50,651 nucleotides of DNA from Enterovibrio nigricans DSM 22720. Lineage in GTDB: Bacteria > Pseudomonadota > Gammaproteobacteria > Enterobacterales > Vibrionaceae. A program made the translations under genes and the position numbers. Where the stretch lies: positions 1 to 50,651 of the forward strand of contig NZ_FUXU01000029.1 of NCBI RefSeq assembly GCF_900167155.1. The letters are read 5' to 3'. The notes beneath the pieces are model-generated. The model made no database searches. It had not been told where the DNA came from and was given only the letters and a program-made list of their open reading frames with translations. This document shows, piece by piece, positions 30,180 to 40,498 of this stretch (position 1 is its first letter; each line of letters starts with the position of its first letter).

Positions 30180-30752
30180 TCCATCTAAACCTTGATAACC
30201 ATATCAATTTTCCAGAGACATTTTTCCAAAAATAAGACACAGATTCAGTTCTGCTACGTAATGTGGAAAACATTTTCAGTACGGCGTAATTAGATGCATA
30301 TTGATAAAGTTAAACACACGCTGTGGGTTATTGATGACGCATATCACGGAAAGTGAAGAAGCTGGGGATATCAGTTTGAAAAGCACTTACCTTCGAATTC
30401 AATGCTCAATAAAAACAATGAGATACGACAATAGTTACACACAAGTGCAAGTATTCAGCTGATCAAGTTCCGCTCAAAAAGCATCGCTCAATGTCACATC
30501 ATTAAATATTAATCAACGACTTTACCCACAGGTAACACTGTGTGGATAACTCTGTTGATAAACACGAAATATTAGTGCTTTGACGCTAAGTTAGAAAACG
30601 ACGACAAAGAAGATTGACTGATTGTATTGGGCTAGACCTTGCCCAGAGATAATGCTTCACAGCATTAAAGACAACGATTCGCCGTACCCTGAATCAACTG
30701 ATACGTTATTTGCGAAGTGTTGGTGCTTACAGGTGATTATCTGTAAGGAAAT
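30180..30752. promoter_or_regulatory. datA-like DnaA-box cluster with IHF-like site (candidate)
   Basis: A 573-bp AT-rich stretch without a gene. DnaA boxes (consensus TTATNCACA): a perfect TTATCCACA on the minus strand at 30541-30549, and one-mismatch boxes at 30262-30270 (minus), 30435-30443 (plus), 30522-30530 (plus) and 30553-30561 (minus, TTATCAACA). An IHF-like site, AATCAACGACTTT (consensus WATCAANNNNTTR, one mismatch), is at 30511-30523, touching the box at 30522. In E. coli the DnaA-titrating, IHF-dependent datA locus lies in the same gap between queG and the tRNA-Gly genes. Sites and synteny are seen; datA function is inferred. Confidence 0.55.
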
Positions 30753-30828
30753 TGGAGCGACACACGAGGTTCGAACTCGTGACCTCAACCTTGGCAAGGT
30801 TGCGCTCTACCAGCTGAGCTAGTGTCGC
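30753..30828 (-). tRNA. glyT-GCC: tRNA-Gly(GCC), copy 2
   Basis: A 76-nt cloverleaf on the minus strand, CCA encoded. The acceptor stem is GCGACAC/GTGTCGC with discriminator T, and the anticodon arm is CAACC-TTGCCAA-GGTTG (anticodon GCC). It is identical to the copy 178 bp away and probably co-transcribed with it. E. coli has the glyVXY cluster at this place. Confidence 0.97.
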
Positions 30829-30930
30829 ATTATATTCCAACAGTGTTGGATTATTTATTGTTTTTAGCAGTTTAGGCGTTGCCTACTCTGCGCTTCCCTA
30901 AGGGAAGTCCCGCTTTCTACTAAGAGAAAG

Positions 30931-31006
30931 TGGAGCGACACACGAGGTTCGAACTCGTGACCTCAACCTTGGCAAGGTTGCGCTCTACCAGCTGAGCTAG
31001 TGTCGC
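30931..31006 (-). tRNA. glyT-GCC: tRNA-Gly(GCC), copy 1
   Basis: A 76-nt tRNA identical to the following copy: same acceptor stem, anticodon GCC and encoded CCA. It is the promoter-proximal gene of the pair. The 102-bp spacer between the copies has small stem-loops (for example CTTCCC-TAA-GGGAAG) that could guide processing. Confidence 0.97.
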
Positions 31007-31041
31007 TCTGTCAAAGACATTTGTCTCTGTCAGGGCTGCGA

Positions 31042-31069
31042 ATTATACGAAGAAAAATTCGGGATGCAA
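31042..31069 (-). promoter_or_regulatory. Promoter of the tRNA-Gly pair
   Basis: On the minus strand, -35 TTGCAT (31064-31069), a 16-bp spacer and a consensus -10 TATAAT (31042-31047), followed by a G/C-rich discriminator as in stringently controlled stable-RNA promoters. Confidence 0.75.
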
Positions 31070-31120
31070 GCCCTTAAAAACATATATTTTTAATTTTTTT
31101 TCGTATTGATTACTTTAGCG

Positions 31121-31666
31121 TCAGATCGTAAAGATCTTGGTGCGGTAATAACGCAGTTCTTCGATCGATTCTCGAATATCATCCAGAGCCAAATGCGTAC
31201 CCTGTTTTGTAAATCCGTTCAGTACTTCTGGCTGCCAACGACGAACCAATTCTTTGATGGTACTGACATCGACAGTGCGATAATGGAAAAAACGTTCTAA
31301 ATCAGGCATGTGTTTGTACAAAAAACGACGATCCTGACCCACACTGTTGCCACATATAGGGGACACACCTGCAGGTACCCATTTTTGCAGGAACAAAATA
31401 GTGGCTTTGATCGCTTGTTCTTCACTGATAGTGCTGGCTTTAACGCGATCCACCAGCCCACTGCCTGTGTGCGTATTGGTACACCACTCATCCATTTTCG
31501 CCAACTCTTCGTCTGGCTGATAAATGGCAATAACTGGCCCTTCAGCTAACACGTTAAGTTCAGCATCTGTTACTACAGTGGCGATCTCTATGATTTTATG
31601 GACTTCTGGGTCGAGTCCGGTCATTTCGAGATCAATCCAGATTAAATTCTTATCGCTGAAAGACAT
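31121..31666 (-). CDS. orn: Oligoribonuclease
   Basis: A 181-residue DEDDh 3'-5' exoribonuclease that degrades short RNAs and pGpG. The first acidic pair is in [13 protein letters not shown], then the conserved [13 protein letters not shown] region, [11 protein letters not shown] and the final [14 protein letters not shown] with catalytic His and Asp. Length equals the E. coli enzyme. It is divergent from rsgA, as in E. coli. Confidence 0.97.
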   Translation of the reverse strand: MSFSDKNLIWIDLEMTGLDPEVHKIIEIATVVTDAELNVLAEGPVIAIYQPDEELAKMDEWCTNTHTGSGLVDRVKASTISEEQAIKATILFLQKWVPAGVSPICGNSVGQDRRFLYKHMPDLERFFHYRTVDVSTIKELVRRWQPEVLNGFTKQGTHLALDDIRESIEELRYYRTKIFTI

Positions 31667-31744
31667 CCATTTTGCCTATTTTACAAGTAAACCATGTATC
31701 ATACTTAGCCTGACTTGAAAGCCAACTAAACTAGCGACATTCTC

Positions 31745-32797
31745 GTGGCAAAAAAGAAAAAGCTCACAAAAGGCCAATTGCGCCGAGTACGGACAAACCA
31801 AAGAAAACGTATCGATCGTCAGCAAGATGATGTCCAGTGGGACGAATCTCTTCTGGAATCTGCCCGTGAAGGGGTTGTTATTACCCGCTTCGGACAGCAC
31901 GCCGATATTGAAGATACTCAAACCGGCGATATCCATCGCTGCAACCTGCGTCGCTCAATCGAAAGCTTGGTGACCGGTGATACCGTGGTTTGGCGTCCAG
32001 GTGTGGAAACGCTGCAAGGTATCGCTGGCGTCGTTGAAGCCGTCCACGAACGCCGCACTGTTCTCACCCGCCCTGATTACTATGACGGCGTGAAACCGGT
32101 CGCGGCTAACATTGATCAAGTGGTGATCGTTTCCGCGATATTACCCGAATTGTCTACGAACATTATAGACCGTTACCTGATCGCCACAGAACAGGTCGAT
32201 TTTAAGCCGCTTATCGTCATCAATAAAATTGACCTGTTAGATGCGGAAGGCCTTGAAATGGTTAAGAATGCCCTTTCAATTTATCAAGAAATTGGTTACG
32301 ACGTCTTGATGGTGAGCCGCAAAACGGGCGAAGGTATGGACGAACTAAAAGCACGTCTTGCTGATGTGACCAGTATTTTTGTCGGGCAATCTGGTGTCGG
32401 AAAATCAAGTTTGGTGAACGCACTGCTGCCAGAAGTAAATGCGGACACTTGCGAAGTTTCTGAAAACTCAGGCCTTGGCCAACACACCACCACCACGGCT
32501 CGACTTTACCACTTCCCTGACGGCGGTGATCTTATTGACAGCCCTGGGGTCCGTGAATTCGGTCTGTGGCACTTAGAGCCAGAGCAAGTCACGAAAGGAT
32601 ACAAAGAATTTCGTGATTATTTGGGTGGCTGTAAATTCCGTGACTGTAAACACAAAGACGATCCTGGCTGCATGATCCGAGAGGCAGTCGAAAACGGAAA
32701 GATCAGTGAGATGCGTTTCGAGAGCTATCACAAAATCATCGATAGCATGTCTGAAATGAAGGCAAACCGTCAGTTTTCACGCAATAAAGAAAACTGA
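31745..32797 (+). CDS. rsgA: Ribosome small-subunit-dependent GTPase RsgA
   Basis: A 350-residue circularly permuted GTPase that checks late 30S assembly. It has an OB-fold domain (about 35-105), then motifs in permuted order: G4 INKIDLL (about 159), G1 [12 protein letters not shown] (about 216-227), G3 DSPGVREF, and a C-terminal zinc knuckle with [14 protein letters not shown] (about 297-310). The start is GTG at 31745 with a poor ribosome site, followed by the Lys-rich [14 protein letters not shown] typical of the family. Confidence 0.96.
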   Translation: MAKKKKLTKGQLRRVRTNQRKRIDRQQDDVQWDESLLESAREGVVITRFGQHADIEDTQTGDIHRCNLRRSIESLVTGDTVVWRPGVETLQGIAGVVEAVHERRTVLTRPDYYDGVKPVAANIDQVVIVSAILPELSTNIIDRYLIATEQVDFKPLIVINKIDLLDAEGLEMVKNALSIYQEIGYDVLMVSRKTGEGMDELKARLADVTSIFVGQSGVGKSSLVNALLPEVNADTCEVSENSGLGQHTTTTARLYHFPDGGDLIDSPGVREFGLWHLEPEQVTKGYKEFRDYLGGCKFRDCKHKDDPGCMIREAVENGKISEMRFESYHKIIDSMSEMKANRQFSRNKEN

Positions 32798-32825
32798 TCA
32801 CGTTCAGTAATTGACCTTCTTCTGG

Positions 32826-32864
32826 TTAGCGGCCTGTTAATTTTGTAAACTAGGCCGCTTTTTA
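32826..32864 (+). terminator. Terminator-like hairpin after rsgA
   Basis: Stem AGCGGCCT (32828-32835) and AGGCCGCT (32852-32859) with a 16-nt loop, followed by a T-run. It may give partial termination before psd. Confidence 0.6.
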
Positions 32865-32917
32865 CTTTCCGGTCTTAGGATTTTCCTTGGACAAACGACA
32901 AGTTAGGAAATATTACC

Positions 32918-33814
32918 GTGTCTAACGATTTTAAAATTGGCCTGCAATATTGCATGCCAAAACATCTGCTAACTCGCCTTGTTGGAAAACTGGCATCAGC
33001 GAAAGCGGGCTTCCTGACCACAGCAGTGATCAAGTGGTTTACCCGCCAGTACAAGGTGGAAATGAGCGAAGCGAAGAATCCGGATCCGGCAAGCTATCCA
33101 ACCTTCAATGACTTCTTTGTTCGAGAACTTCAAGACGGAGCTCGTCCACTAAACGCAGATACTAACGTGCTCAGCCACCCCGCAGATGCGTGTGTCAGTC
33201 AGGCGGGTCCAATTAAAGAAGGCCGCTTGATTCAGGCTAAAGGCCACACTTTTGACGCGTGTGAACTGCTGGGCGGTGACATGAAATTGGCCGAAGAGTT
33301 TGCAGACGGTGAATTTGCAACGCTGTATCTGTCTCCTCGTGACTACCACCGTGTACATATGCCATGTGATGGTACGTTACGCCAAATGATCTACGTGCCG
33401 GGCGATCTATTCTCAGTCAACCCGCTGACTGCCGAAAACGTACCTAACTTGTTTGCACGCAATGAACGTGTTGTGTGTATTTTCGATACGGTATTTGGCC
33501 CTATGGCTCAAGTGTTAGTGGGTGCAACCATCGTTGGTAGCATCGAAACCGTATGGGTTGGTACCGTAACGCCACCTACAGGTCAGAGTGTTCGTCGCTG
33601 GGATTACCCTGCTGAAGGCGACCAAGCTATTACCTTGAAGAAAGGTGAGGAAATGGGGCGCTTTAAACTGGGATCAACCGTGATCAATTTGTTCTCTAAA
33701 AATGCGATCACCTTTGACGAAAGTATCATCCCGGGTAAACCAACCCGTATGGGTGAAGCTTATGCGCATCAAAACGCAACCGTAGAACGAGAAACGGAAA
33801 CTCAGACCGTCTAA
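32918..33814 (+). CDS. psd: Phosphatidylserine decarboxylase proenzyme
   Basis: A 298-residue membrane-associated proenzyme that makes phosphatidylethanolamine. Self-cleavage at the LGST motif (between Gly252 and Ser253) creates the pyruvoyl group; the sequence there is [13 protein letters not shown]. Other signatures are [18 protein letters not shown] and [23 protein letters not shown]. The start is GTG 32918 after TTAGGA. The acidic tail after the core is shorter than in E. coli (322 residues in total). Confidence 0.96.
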   Translation: MSNDFKIGLQYCMPKHLLTRLVGKLASAKAGFLTTAVIKWFTRQYKVEMSEAKNPDPASYPTFNDFFVRELQDGARPLNADTNVLSHPADACVSQAGPIKEGRLIQAKGHTFDACELLGGDMKLAEEFADGEFATLYLSPRDYHRVHMPCDGTLRQMIYVPGDLFSVNPLTAENVPNLFARNERVVCIFDTVFGPMAQVLVGATIVGSIETVWVGTVTPPTGQSVRRWDYPAEGDQAITLKKGEEMGRFKLGSTVINLFSKNAITFDESIIPGKPTRMGEAYAHQNATVERETETQTV

Positions 33815-33835
33815 CGGTAAAATTGAGATCTGTTA

Positions 33836-33863
33836 CGAAAAGGGCAGCATTGCCCTTTTTTTA
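33836..33863 (+). terminator. Terminator of psd
   Basis: Stem AGGGCA/TGCCCT with loop GCAT, extended by A:T pairs and followed by seven T residues. Confidence 0.88.
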
Positions 33864-33995
33864 TACACAAACATTATCCAAACGCAGCTTTTTTCACCGA
33901 TTCCCTTTGTACTCTGTAAGTCTTTTCGCCTTCCAACCTTATGAATTAAAGGAAGATTAAGGTATCAGGCTTAGTCAATCTCGGAATCGGTGTAT

Positions 33996-35411
33996 ATGCC
34001 AAGACTTTCTCGTGCTGAAGTATTCAAGTTTGTCGTTGCGTTTGGTATTCCTTTGGGCGTTCTCCTTATGCCCTCAGACTGGATCCCGTTAGACAATCTC
34101 ACCATTATTCAACATCGCCTCTTAGCGATTTTCCTGCTTGCCGCTTTGCTTTGGGTGCTGGAACCTGTTCCAGTTTTTGCCACATCAATCCTGATCATCG
34201 CACTTGAACTCATCATGATTTCTGACAAAGGGCTGAATTGGTTCAGGGAAGGCGCACCGGGTCATGACTTTGGTGAACTGATCAAATATACCGACATATT
34301 CAGTGCCTTTTCTTCGCCCATCATTATTCTGTTTATGGGCGGGTTTGCGTTAGCGATAGCAGCATCAAAATACGAGCTCGATAACAACCTTGCCCGCGTA
34401 TTGCTCAAACCCTTTGGCACTAAACCAAAAGCAATCATGCTAGGTCTAATGCTGATCACTGCCGTTTTCTCAATGTTCATGTCAAATACCGCTACCACCG
34501 TGATGATGCTCGCCCTGCTTGCCCCCATCGTAGCGTCTGTGCCAAAAGGCGACACGGGCGTAAAAGCGCTGGTGCTGTGTATTCCTATTGCGGCGAATAC
34601 AGGAGGTATTGCGACCCCAATTGGTACGCCACCCAATGCCATTGCGTTGCAATACCTTACCGGGGAAAACGCCATTAGCTTTATTGATTGGATGGCAATG
34701 GGCTTACCATTTGTTGTCGTGCAGCTCGCTTTCTCGTGGTGGCTATTACAAAAGCTTTTCCCGGCCAAACAGCAAGAGATGATTCTGAAACTTAGCGGTA
34801 CTTTTCAAAAAAGCTGGCGTGCTTATACGGTTTACGCCACTTTTGCGGCAACCATTCTCCTTTGGATGACCACCAGCCTGCACGGTATGAACAGTTACGT
34901 GGTTGCCATTGTGCCTCTTGCAGTCTTCACTCTGACAGGCATCATGGGCAAGGAAGAGTTAAAGCTCATTAACTGGGATGTACTTTGGCTGGTTGCCGGT
35001 GGTATCGCAATTGGTTTGGCGTTAGATAAGACGGGGCTTGCCGAAGCGGTCGCGCACGCGGTGGACTATGACACCTTGTCTCCTGTGGCCGTGGTTCTGA
35101 CGCTGTCCCTCATTTGTTGGGTCATGGCTAATTTCATGTCAAATACCGCAACTGCCAACCTCATCATGCCAATCGCCGCCGCGGTTGCTACCTCTATGGA
35201 GAGCTTGGTGGCGGTAGGTGGAATGCAAGGTCTCTTAGTCGTTGTCGCCTTTTCCGCGTCACTGGGTATGATCCTTCCTGTTTCGACACCACCAAACAGT
35301 CTGGCCTACTCTACGGGATTAATTGAAAGTAAGGATATGGCAAAAGCCGGTATCATCGTCGGTATCGTCGGACTTTCCATTGTTTATGCAGCAATGTTAA
35401 TTCTCACCTAA
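33996..35411 (+). CDS. DASS/SLC13-family sodium-anion symporter
   Basis: A 471-residue membrane transporter of the divalent anion:sodium symporter family (dicarboxylates, phosphate or sulfate). Two SNT repeats mark the substrate and sodium sites: FMSNTATTVMMLALLAPI and FMSNTATANLIMPIAAA. Each is followed by a proline-rich re-entrant motif, ATPIGTPPNAIALQYL and LPVSTPPNSLAYSTG. About 11 hydrophobic segments are visible. A GTG at 33990 could extend it by two codons. The substrate cannot be told; a C4-dicarboxylate role near frdABCD is possible but not shown. Confidence 0.88.
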   Translation: MPRLSRAEVFKFVVAFGIPLGVLLMPSDWIPLDNLTIIQHRLLAIFLLAALLWVLEPVPVFATSILIIALELIMISDKGLNWFREGAPGHDFGELIKYTDIFSAFSSPIIILFMGGFALAIAASKYELDNNLARVLLKPFGTKPKAIMLGLMLITAVFSMFMSNTATTVMMLALLAPIVASVPKGDTGVKALVLCIPIAANTGGIATPIGTPPNAIALQYLTGENAISFIDWMAMGLPFVVVQLAFSWWLLQKLFPAKQQEMILKLSGTFQKSWRAYTVYATFAATILLWMTTSLHGMNSYVVAIVPLAVFTLTGIMGKEELKLINWDVLWLVAGGIAIGLALDKTGLAEAVAHAVDYDTLSPVAVVLTLSLICWVMANFMSNTATANLIMPIAAAVATSMESLVAVGGMQGLLVVVAFSASLGMILPVSTPPNSLAYSTGLIESKDMAKAGIIVGIVGLSIVYAAMLILT

Positions 35412-35428
35412 CAATCCACAATTTTTTT

Positions 35429-35458
35429 GAGGGAAAGTGTATTGCACACTTTTCCCTC
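35429..35458 (+). other. Hairpin after the DASS transporter gene
   Basis: Arms GAGGGAAAGTGT and ACACTTTTCCCTC (one bulged T) with loop ATTGC, 17 nt after the stop. No T-run follows, so termination is uncertain. Confidence 0.4.
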
Positions 35459-35546
35459 ACCCTTTCAACAGATACACTCGCGCTCCTTTTCTTATTTAAT
35501 TTTTGCGGCGGCCTGTCGCTGCTTATCGTTGTGTTGAGGTGTTATC

Positions 35547-36434
35547 TTGGGTTACGAATGGCTCGCCCTTTGTGCTGCCTTCTTGTGGGGGTTTTCTAGC
35601 CTTATCTCTGTCAAACCCGCTGGTCACTTAGGTACATTCGCCTATAGTCGATGGCGTATGGCCTGTGCATCGGTCATTCTTGGTATAGGTGCAATGATCA
35701 CTGGGGGATGGGCAACTGTCACCATGGGCATGCTGTGGCCAATGGCTTTATCAGGTCTTATTGGTATCTTTATTGGTGATACCGCACTGTTCGCCTGTTT
35801 GAATCGTATCGGCCCCCGCCGCTCTGGCCTGCTCTTTTCGTGTCATGCGGTGTTCTCAGCCCTTATGGGGATTTGGCTTTTCGGTGAAACACTGGAAGGC
35901 TGGAAATTGCTGGGTGCGATTTTGGTGTTCTCTGGTGTGATGGTGGCGGTGTTCTTCCGAGCTAGCGGTCAAGCGCATCAGTGGGAAGAAACCAAAGGCA
36001 GCCTGTGGGTTGCTATCTCGCTTGGTCTTCTCGCCGCATTTGGTCAAGCATTGGGTGCCGTTATCGCCAAGCCAGTACTAACACAAGGTCTCGACCCGAT
36101 AGCCGCTTCCGCCATCCGAATGATGACCACCTTTTTGGCACACGGCACCTTGCTCCTTCTGCAGGTGCGTATCGCGCAGCCTATCAAACCTATCAATTGG
36201 CGCATCTTCGGCATGGTGGTGGCGAACAGCTTCCTCTCACTGGCTCTGGGTATGACGTTGGTGATGTTTGCCCTGAAGTCGGGCGATGTCGGTATGGTTG
36301 CCGTACTGTCATCCACCACGCCTGTCATGTTGCTGCCGCTAATTTGGCTGTTTACCCGAGTGCGCCCGGCACCGAGTGCATGGCTAGGTGCGGCACTTGC
36401 CGTCGTTGGAACGGGATTGATTGTCACCAACTGA
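35547..36434 (+). CDS. EamA/DMT-family transporter
   Basis: A 295-residue integral membrane protein with about ten hydrophobic segments arranged as two EamA repeats (about 1-135 and 150-295). It belongs to the drug/metabolite transporter superfamily, which includes amino-acid and metabolite exporters. The start is TTG at 35547, giving MGYEWLALCAAFLWGFSSL, with GAGGT six bases upstream; no ATG fits the first helix. It is probably transcribed alone and ends at a terminator shared with epmA. The substrate is unknown. Confidence 0.85.
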   Translation: MGYEWLALCAAFLWGFSSLISVKPAGHLGTFAYSRWRMACASVILGIGAMITGGWATVTMGMLWPMALSGLIGIFIGDTALFACLNRIGPRRSGLLFSCHAVFSALMGIWLFGETLEGWKLLGAILVFSGVMVAVFFRASGQAHQWEETKGSLWVAISLGLLAAFGQALGAVIAKPVLTQGLDPIAASAIRMMTTFLAHGTLLLLQVRIAQPIKPINWRIFGMVVANSFLSLALGMTLVMFALKSGDVGMVAVLSSTTPVMLLPLIWLFTRVRPAPSAWLGAALAVVGTGLIVTN

Positions 36435-36440
36435 AACACA

Positions 36441-36468
36441 AAACGCCGCATCAGATGCGGCATTTTTG
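36441..36468. terminator. Terminator between EamA gene and epmA
   Basis: Inverted repeat GCCGCATC (36445-36452) and GATGCGGC (36454-36461) followed by T residues on the plus strand, with an A-run on the left side weakly serving the opposite direction. Confidence 0.75.
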
Positions 36469-36485
36469 TATTTTTCGGCAACCCA

Positions 36486-37457
36486 TCAGGCAATGCCAAC
36501 AGGAAACGCAATCACTTCATCAATATGCGTTTTACCCAATGCCAGCATGATCAGGCGATCAATACCCAGTGCTACACCTGCACAATCCGGCAGGCCATGT
36601 CTGATTGCTTCAATCAGATGATGGTCGATAGGCTGAGCTTTCAAACCCATTTTCTCGCGCTTACGGTTATCTTCTTCAAAGCGGGCTAGCTGCTCGTCTG
36701 CATTGTCTAACTCGTAAAAACCGTTCCCCAGTTCGATCCCTTTGAAGTAAACCTCAAAGCGTGCGGCGACGCGTTTATCATCTTCGCAAACGCGGGCCAG
36801 CGCCGCTTGAGACGCAGGGAAGTTATACACAAATGCTGGCACATCACGGCCAATCTTTGCTTCCACACCCACACTGAACAGCAATTGCAGCAAGGTGTCT
36901 CGGTCTTCTTCCTGATCGGCAATGTCCGACAAGCCAAGCGGAACTGCCGAAGCTTTCAGCTCATCCATTGAACCTTCAAGCGGACATACGCCCAGCACCT
37001 TGATGAAGGCGTCTTGATACGTCATGCGTTCCGACATGCCAACCTTCAGCACCATTTGCAGCAACGCGTCCATTTCGTCCATCAACGCATGATGATCAAA
37101 CCCAGGGCGATACCATTCCAGCATCGTGAATTCAGGATTATGGTGGCGGCCCGCCTCCTCGTTACGAAATGCTTTGTTGATTTGATAGATAGCCCCGCTA
37201 CCCGCAGCCAATAAGCGCTTCATGTGAAACTCAGGGCTCGTCATCATGTACAGAGGGACACCTGACGCGAATCCCGGTCCAACAAATGTGGTACTGAACG
37301 TATGCAGATGAATGTCAGTCACTGTCGACTGGCTCATGGAAGGCGTATCCACTTCCATCACTTCACGCTCAGCAAAAAATTGTCGGATTGCACCTATAAG
37401 GCGCGAACGCTGTTTCAACGTCTCAATGTCAGAGGTTGGACGCCATGTCTGAGTCAT
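36486..37457 (-). CDS. epmA: EF-P--(R)-beta-lysine ligase EpmA
   Basis: A 323-residue class II LysRS-like enzyme (also called PoxA/GenX/YjeA) that attaches (R)-beta-lysine to Lys34 of EF-P. It lacks the tRNA anticodon-binding domain. Motifs are [52 protein letters not shown] (motif 2) and [15 protein letters not shown] (motif 3). ATG at 37457 gives the family-like start MTQTWRP; ATG at 37466 adds three residues. Its substrate efp and partner epmB lie about 11 kb away in the same window. Confidence 0.95.
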   Translation of the reverse strand: MTQTWRPTSDIETLKQRSRLIGAIRQFFAEREVMEVDTPSMSQSTVTDIHLHTFSTTFVGPGFASGVPLYMMTSPEFHMKRLLAAGSGAIYQINKAFRNEEAGRHHNPEFTMLEWYRPGFDHHALMDEMDALLQMVLKVGMSERMTYQDAFIKVLGVCPLEGSMDELKASAVPLGLSDIADQEEDRDTLLQLLFSVGVEAKIGRDVPAFVYNFPASQAALARVCEDDKRVAARFEVYFKGIELGNGFYELDNADEQLARFEEDNRKREKMGLKAQPIDHHLIEAIRHGLPDCAGVALGIDRLIMLALGKTHIDEVIAFPVGIA

Positions 37458-37941
37458 CAGTAACATTCTCTTTTTTGTTCAATCGGCGGCATTGTAGCCG
37501 TCAAAGGTATAGATAGAAACTGGAATGGGGTTTGTGTATTGCTTTCTATCTCAGCAACAACATAAATGATGTTTTTATATGTTGGTCAACCTATGAAGCA
37601 CATTGCATTTGAAATCGACGGTTTTCATATCGCAATCATTCTCATTCATGGGGAAAATTCTTTTCAAAATAAATAGTTAAACCAGAATTCAAAGTGACGC
37701 TTTTTACGTGTTAGAAACAAGTAAAAACACCACGCAACCCCGATTTAACAAGCTGTTATCTTGCTGTCTAACGACCCAGATCACAATTTTCATGCACAGC
37801 GCTTTAGGCACATGGAAAGTGGGGAGAAATACCCGTTTAGGTCAAATTTTAGGGTTATTAAGTCCACTAATATGGAGGCAGTTTTTTAAGTTCGATGCAG
37901 ACCTTGCATCTCAAATTTTAACTTTCCTCCGGAGGATAGCT
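37458..37941. promoter_or_regulatory. Divergent epmA-frdA control region with candidate Fur site
   Basis: A 484-bp gap that must contain the promoters of epmA and frdABCD. One recognisable site is a Fur-box-like sequence at 37630-37644 (on the minus strand TGAGAATGATTGCGA, three mismatches to the 7-1-7 pattern TGATAAT-N-ATTATCA). No convincing FNR site (TTGAT-N4-ATCAA) was found by eye. An open frame covers 37708-37941 in phase with frdA but has no ribosome site. Confidence 0.3.
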
Positions 37942-39756
37942 GTGAAGACAATTACCACAGATATCGCTGTCATCGGTGCTGGTGGCGCAGGCCTACGTGC
38001 TGCTATCGCTGCTGCTGAAGCAAATCCAGAACTAGAAATTGCTCTGATTTCCAAAGTATACCCAATGCGCTCCCACACGGTAGCTGCTGAAGGCGGTTCC
38101 GCTGCAGTCATCAAGGACGAGGATAGTCTCGACAACCACTTCAACGATACCGTTGGCGGTGGTGACTGGCTATGTGAACAGGATGTTGTTGAATATTTCG
38201 TTGCAAACGCTACGCGTGAAATGACGCAATTGGAACAATGGGGTTGCCCATGGAGCCGTAAGGAAAACGGCGACGTTAACGTACGTCGTTTTGGTGGCAT
38301 GAAGGTAGAACGTACCTGGTTTGCTGCGGATAAAACCGGCTTCCACATGCTACATACTCTGTTCCAGACATCAATCAAGTACGAGCAAATCAAGCGCTTC
38401 GACGAATACTTCGTCGTTGACTTGCTGGTGGTTGATAACGAGGTTCAAGGTCTGGTTGCCATTCACATGTCAGAAGGCGAACTGGTCTGTATTAAAGCCA
38501 AGTCAGTCATTCTGGCGACTGGCGGTGCAGGTCGTGTGTACAATTGTAACACCAACGGTGGCATCGTAACCGGTGATGGTATGGCGATGGCTTACCGTCA
38601 CGGTGTTGCACTGCGCGACATGGAGTTCGTTCAGTATCACCCAACAGGTCTGCCTGGCACAGGTATCCTGATGACCGAAGGTTGTCGTGGTGAAGGCGGT
38701 ATCATCGTGAACAAACACGGTTACCGTTATCTGCAAGACTATGGTATGGGACCGGAAACGCCGGTAGGCCAACCAAAGAACAAATACATGGAGCTAGGCC
38801 CACGAGATAAAGTATCTCAGGCATTCTGGCATGAGCAACAAAAAGGCAACACCATCAAGCATCCTCTGGGGGATGTTGTGCTTCTGGATCTACGTCATCT
38901 GGGTGAAGAGTACCTCAACGAGCGTCTGCCATTCATCTGTGAATTGGCGAAAGCGTACGTGAATGTTGATCCCGCGAAAGAGCCTATTCCAATTCGCCCT
39001 ACCGCGCACTACACCATGGGTGGCATCGAAACTAACGGTAAAAACGAAACGGCTATCAAAGGTTTGTTTGCGGTTGGTGAGTGTTCTTCAGTTGGCCTTC
39101 ACGGTGCAAACCGTCTGGGTTCTAACTCTCTGGCTGAGTTGGTTGTATTTGGCCGTCTTGCTGGTGAAGGTGCAGTCGAGCGTGCAAACGATTTCCAAGG
39201 TTGGAACGACGATGAAATCACCCGTCAAATCACTGCAGTAGAAGACCGCATTAATGCACTACTTACGCAAGAAGGTGATGAGAACTGGGCAGATATCCGC
39301 ACAGAAATGGGCCACACCATGGAAGCGGGCTGTGGTATCTACCGCCGCGAAGATCTGATGCAAGAAACCATCGACAAGCTAACTGAGCTAAAAGCGCGTT
39401 ACAAGAAGATCAGCATCAAAGACAAAGGCAAGGTCTTCAACACTGATCTACTGTACGCCATCGAAGTGGGCTATGGCCTAGAAGTGGCCGAATCCATGGC
39501 ACACTCAGCCATTATGCGTCGTGAGTCTCGTGGTGCCCACCAGCGTCTAGATGATGGTTGTACTGAGCGTGACGATGTGAACTTCCTAAGACACTCTTTG
39601 GCGTTCTATAACCCTGAAGGTGCGCCAACAATTAAATATGGCGACGTCACCATTACGAAATCTCAGCCAAAAGCGCGCCTGTACGGTGCCGCAGCAGAAG
39701 AAGCAGAAGCTGCCGCTAAAAAAGCTGAGAAAGAAGCAGAGAAGGAGCAGGCATAA
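37942..39756 (+). CDS. frdA: Fumarate reductase flavoprotein subunit
   Basis: A 604-residue catalytic subunit of fumarate reductase (quinol:fumarate reductase), used in anaerobic respiration. The start is GTG 37942 with GGAGG six bases upstream; the frame open from 37708 would add 78 unrelated residues. It has the FAD-binding [13 protein letters not shown], covalent-FAD histidine in [13 protein letters not shown] (His45), and active-site [21 protein letters not shown]. The C-terminal tail is Glu/Ala/Lys-rich. The stop overlaps the frdB start by one base. Confidence 0.97.
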   Translation: MKTITTDIAVIGAGGAGLRAAIAAAEANPELEIALISKVYPMRSHTVAAEGGSAAVIKDEDSLDNHFNDTVGGGDWLCEQDVVEYFVANATREMTQLEQWGCPWSRKENGDVNVRRFGGMKVERTWFAADKTGFHMLHTLFQTSIKYEQIKRFDEYFVVDLLVVDNEVQGLVAIHMSEGELVCIKAKSVILATGGAGRVYNCNTNGGIVTGDGMAMAYRHGVALRDMEFVQYHPTGLPGTGILMTEGCRGEGGIIVNKHGYRYLQDYGMGPETPVGQPKNKYMELGPRDKVSQAFWHEQQKGNTIKHPLGDVVLLDLRHLGEEYLNERLPFICELAKAYVNVDPAKEPIPIRPTAHYTMGGIETNGKNETAIKGLFAVGECSSVGLHGANRLGSNSLAELVVFGRLAGEGAVERANDFQGWNDDEITRQITAVEDRINALLTQEGDENWADIRTEMGHTMEAGCGIYRREDLMQETIDKLTELKARYKKISIKDKGKVFNTDLLYAIEVGYGLEVAESMAHSAIMRRESRGAHQRLDDGCTERDDVNFLRHSLAFYNPEGAPTIKYGDVTITKSQPKARLYGAAAEEAEAAAKKAEKEAEKEQA

Positions 39757-40496
39757 TGTCAGCAAATCGCATTCAGAAAGTCAGCATTCTTCGCTACGAC
39801 CCGTCTAAAGATAACGAGCCACGTCTGCAAACGTTTGACGTACCGTTCGATGAAACCATGTCAGTGCTGGACGCGCTGGGTTACATCAAAGACAACCTAG
39901 ACAAAGACCTGTCTTACCGCTGGTCTTGTCGTATGGCGATCTGTGGTTCGTGCGGCATCATGGTTAACAAGGTACCAAAACTGGCGTGTAAAGCGTTCTT
40001 GCGTGACTACCCAGACGGCCTGACCATCGAGCCACTGGCAAACTTCCCGATCGAGAAAGATCTTATCGTCGACATGACGCCGTTCATCGAGCGTTTGGAA
40101 GCGATTAAGCCTTACATCATCGGTAATGATCGTAAGCCTGAAGACGGCCCGAACAACCAAACCCCTGAGCAACTGGCACGCTACAAGCAGTTCGCTGGCT
40201 GTATCAACTGTGGTCTTTGCTACGCAGCATGTCCTCAGTTTGGTCTGAACCCTGAGTTCATTGGCCCTGCAGCTCTGACTCTGGCACACCGCTACAACCT
40301 GGACAGCCGTGACAACGGCTCTGATGAGCGTATGAAGCTGATCAACGGTGAAAACGGTGCGTGGGGCTGTACCTTCGTGGGTTACTGCTCTGAAGTGTGT
40401 CCGAAGAACGTTGATCCCGCTGCTGCTGTTAACCAGGGCAAGATCGCATCTTCTCAGGATTTCGTGATTGCGATGATCAAACCTCAGGAGGCATAA
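39756..40496 (+). CDS. frdB: Fumarate reductase iron-sulfur subunit
   Basis: A 246-residue electron-transfer subunit with three clusters: [2Fe-2S] in [15 protein letters not shown] and a later Cys, [4Fe-4S] in [12 protein letters not shown], and [3Fe-4S] in [17 protein letters not shown]. It passes electrons from menaquinol, held by FrdCD, to FrdA. AAGGAG lies inside the end of frdA. Translation is likely coupled to frdA (one-base overlap) and frdC follows after 2 nt. Confidence 0.97.
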   Translation: MSANRIQKVSILRYDPSKDNEPRLQTFDVPFDETMSVLDALGYIKDNLDKDLSYRWSCRMAICGSCGIMVNKVPKLACKAFLRDYPDGLTIEPLANFPIEKDLIVDMTPFIERLEAIKPYIIGNDRKPEDGPNNQTPEQLARYKQFAGCINCGLCYAACPQFGLNPEFIGPAALTLAHRYNLDSRDNGSDERMKLINGENGAWGCTFVGYCSEVCPKNVDPAAAVNQGKIASSQDFVIAMIKPQEA

Positions 40497-40498
40497 GG

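Noticed and set aside
30522-30561. Chromosomal replication origin
   Set aside because: The DnaA boxes lack a clear AT-rich unwinding region with 13-mers and the neighbours are not mnmG, dnaA or the origin genes; a datA-like titration site fits the synteny better.
30622-30822. A 66-codon open frame overlapping tRNA-Gly
   Set aside because: Its second half is the antisense strand of the tRNA gene; no support for coding.
37708-37941. A 78-residue N-terminal extension of FrdA
   Set aside because: GTG at 37942 has a strong GGAGG and gives the normal FrdA length; the upstream part has no family match.
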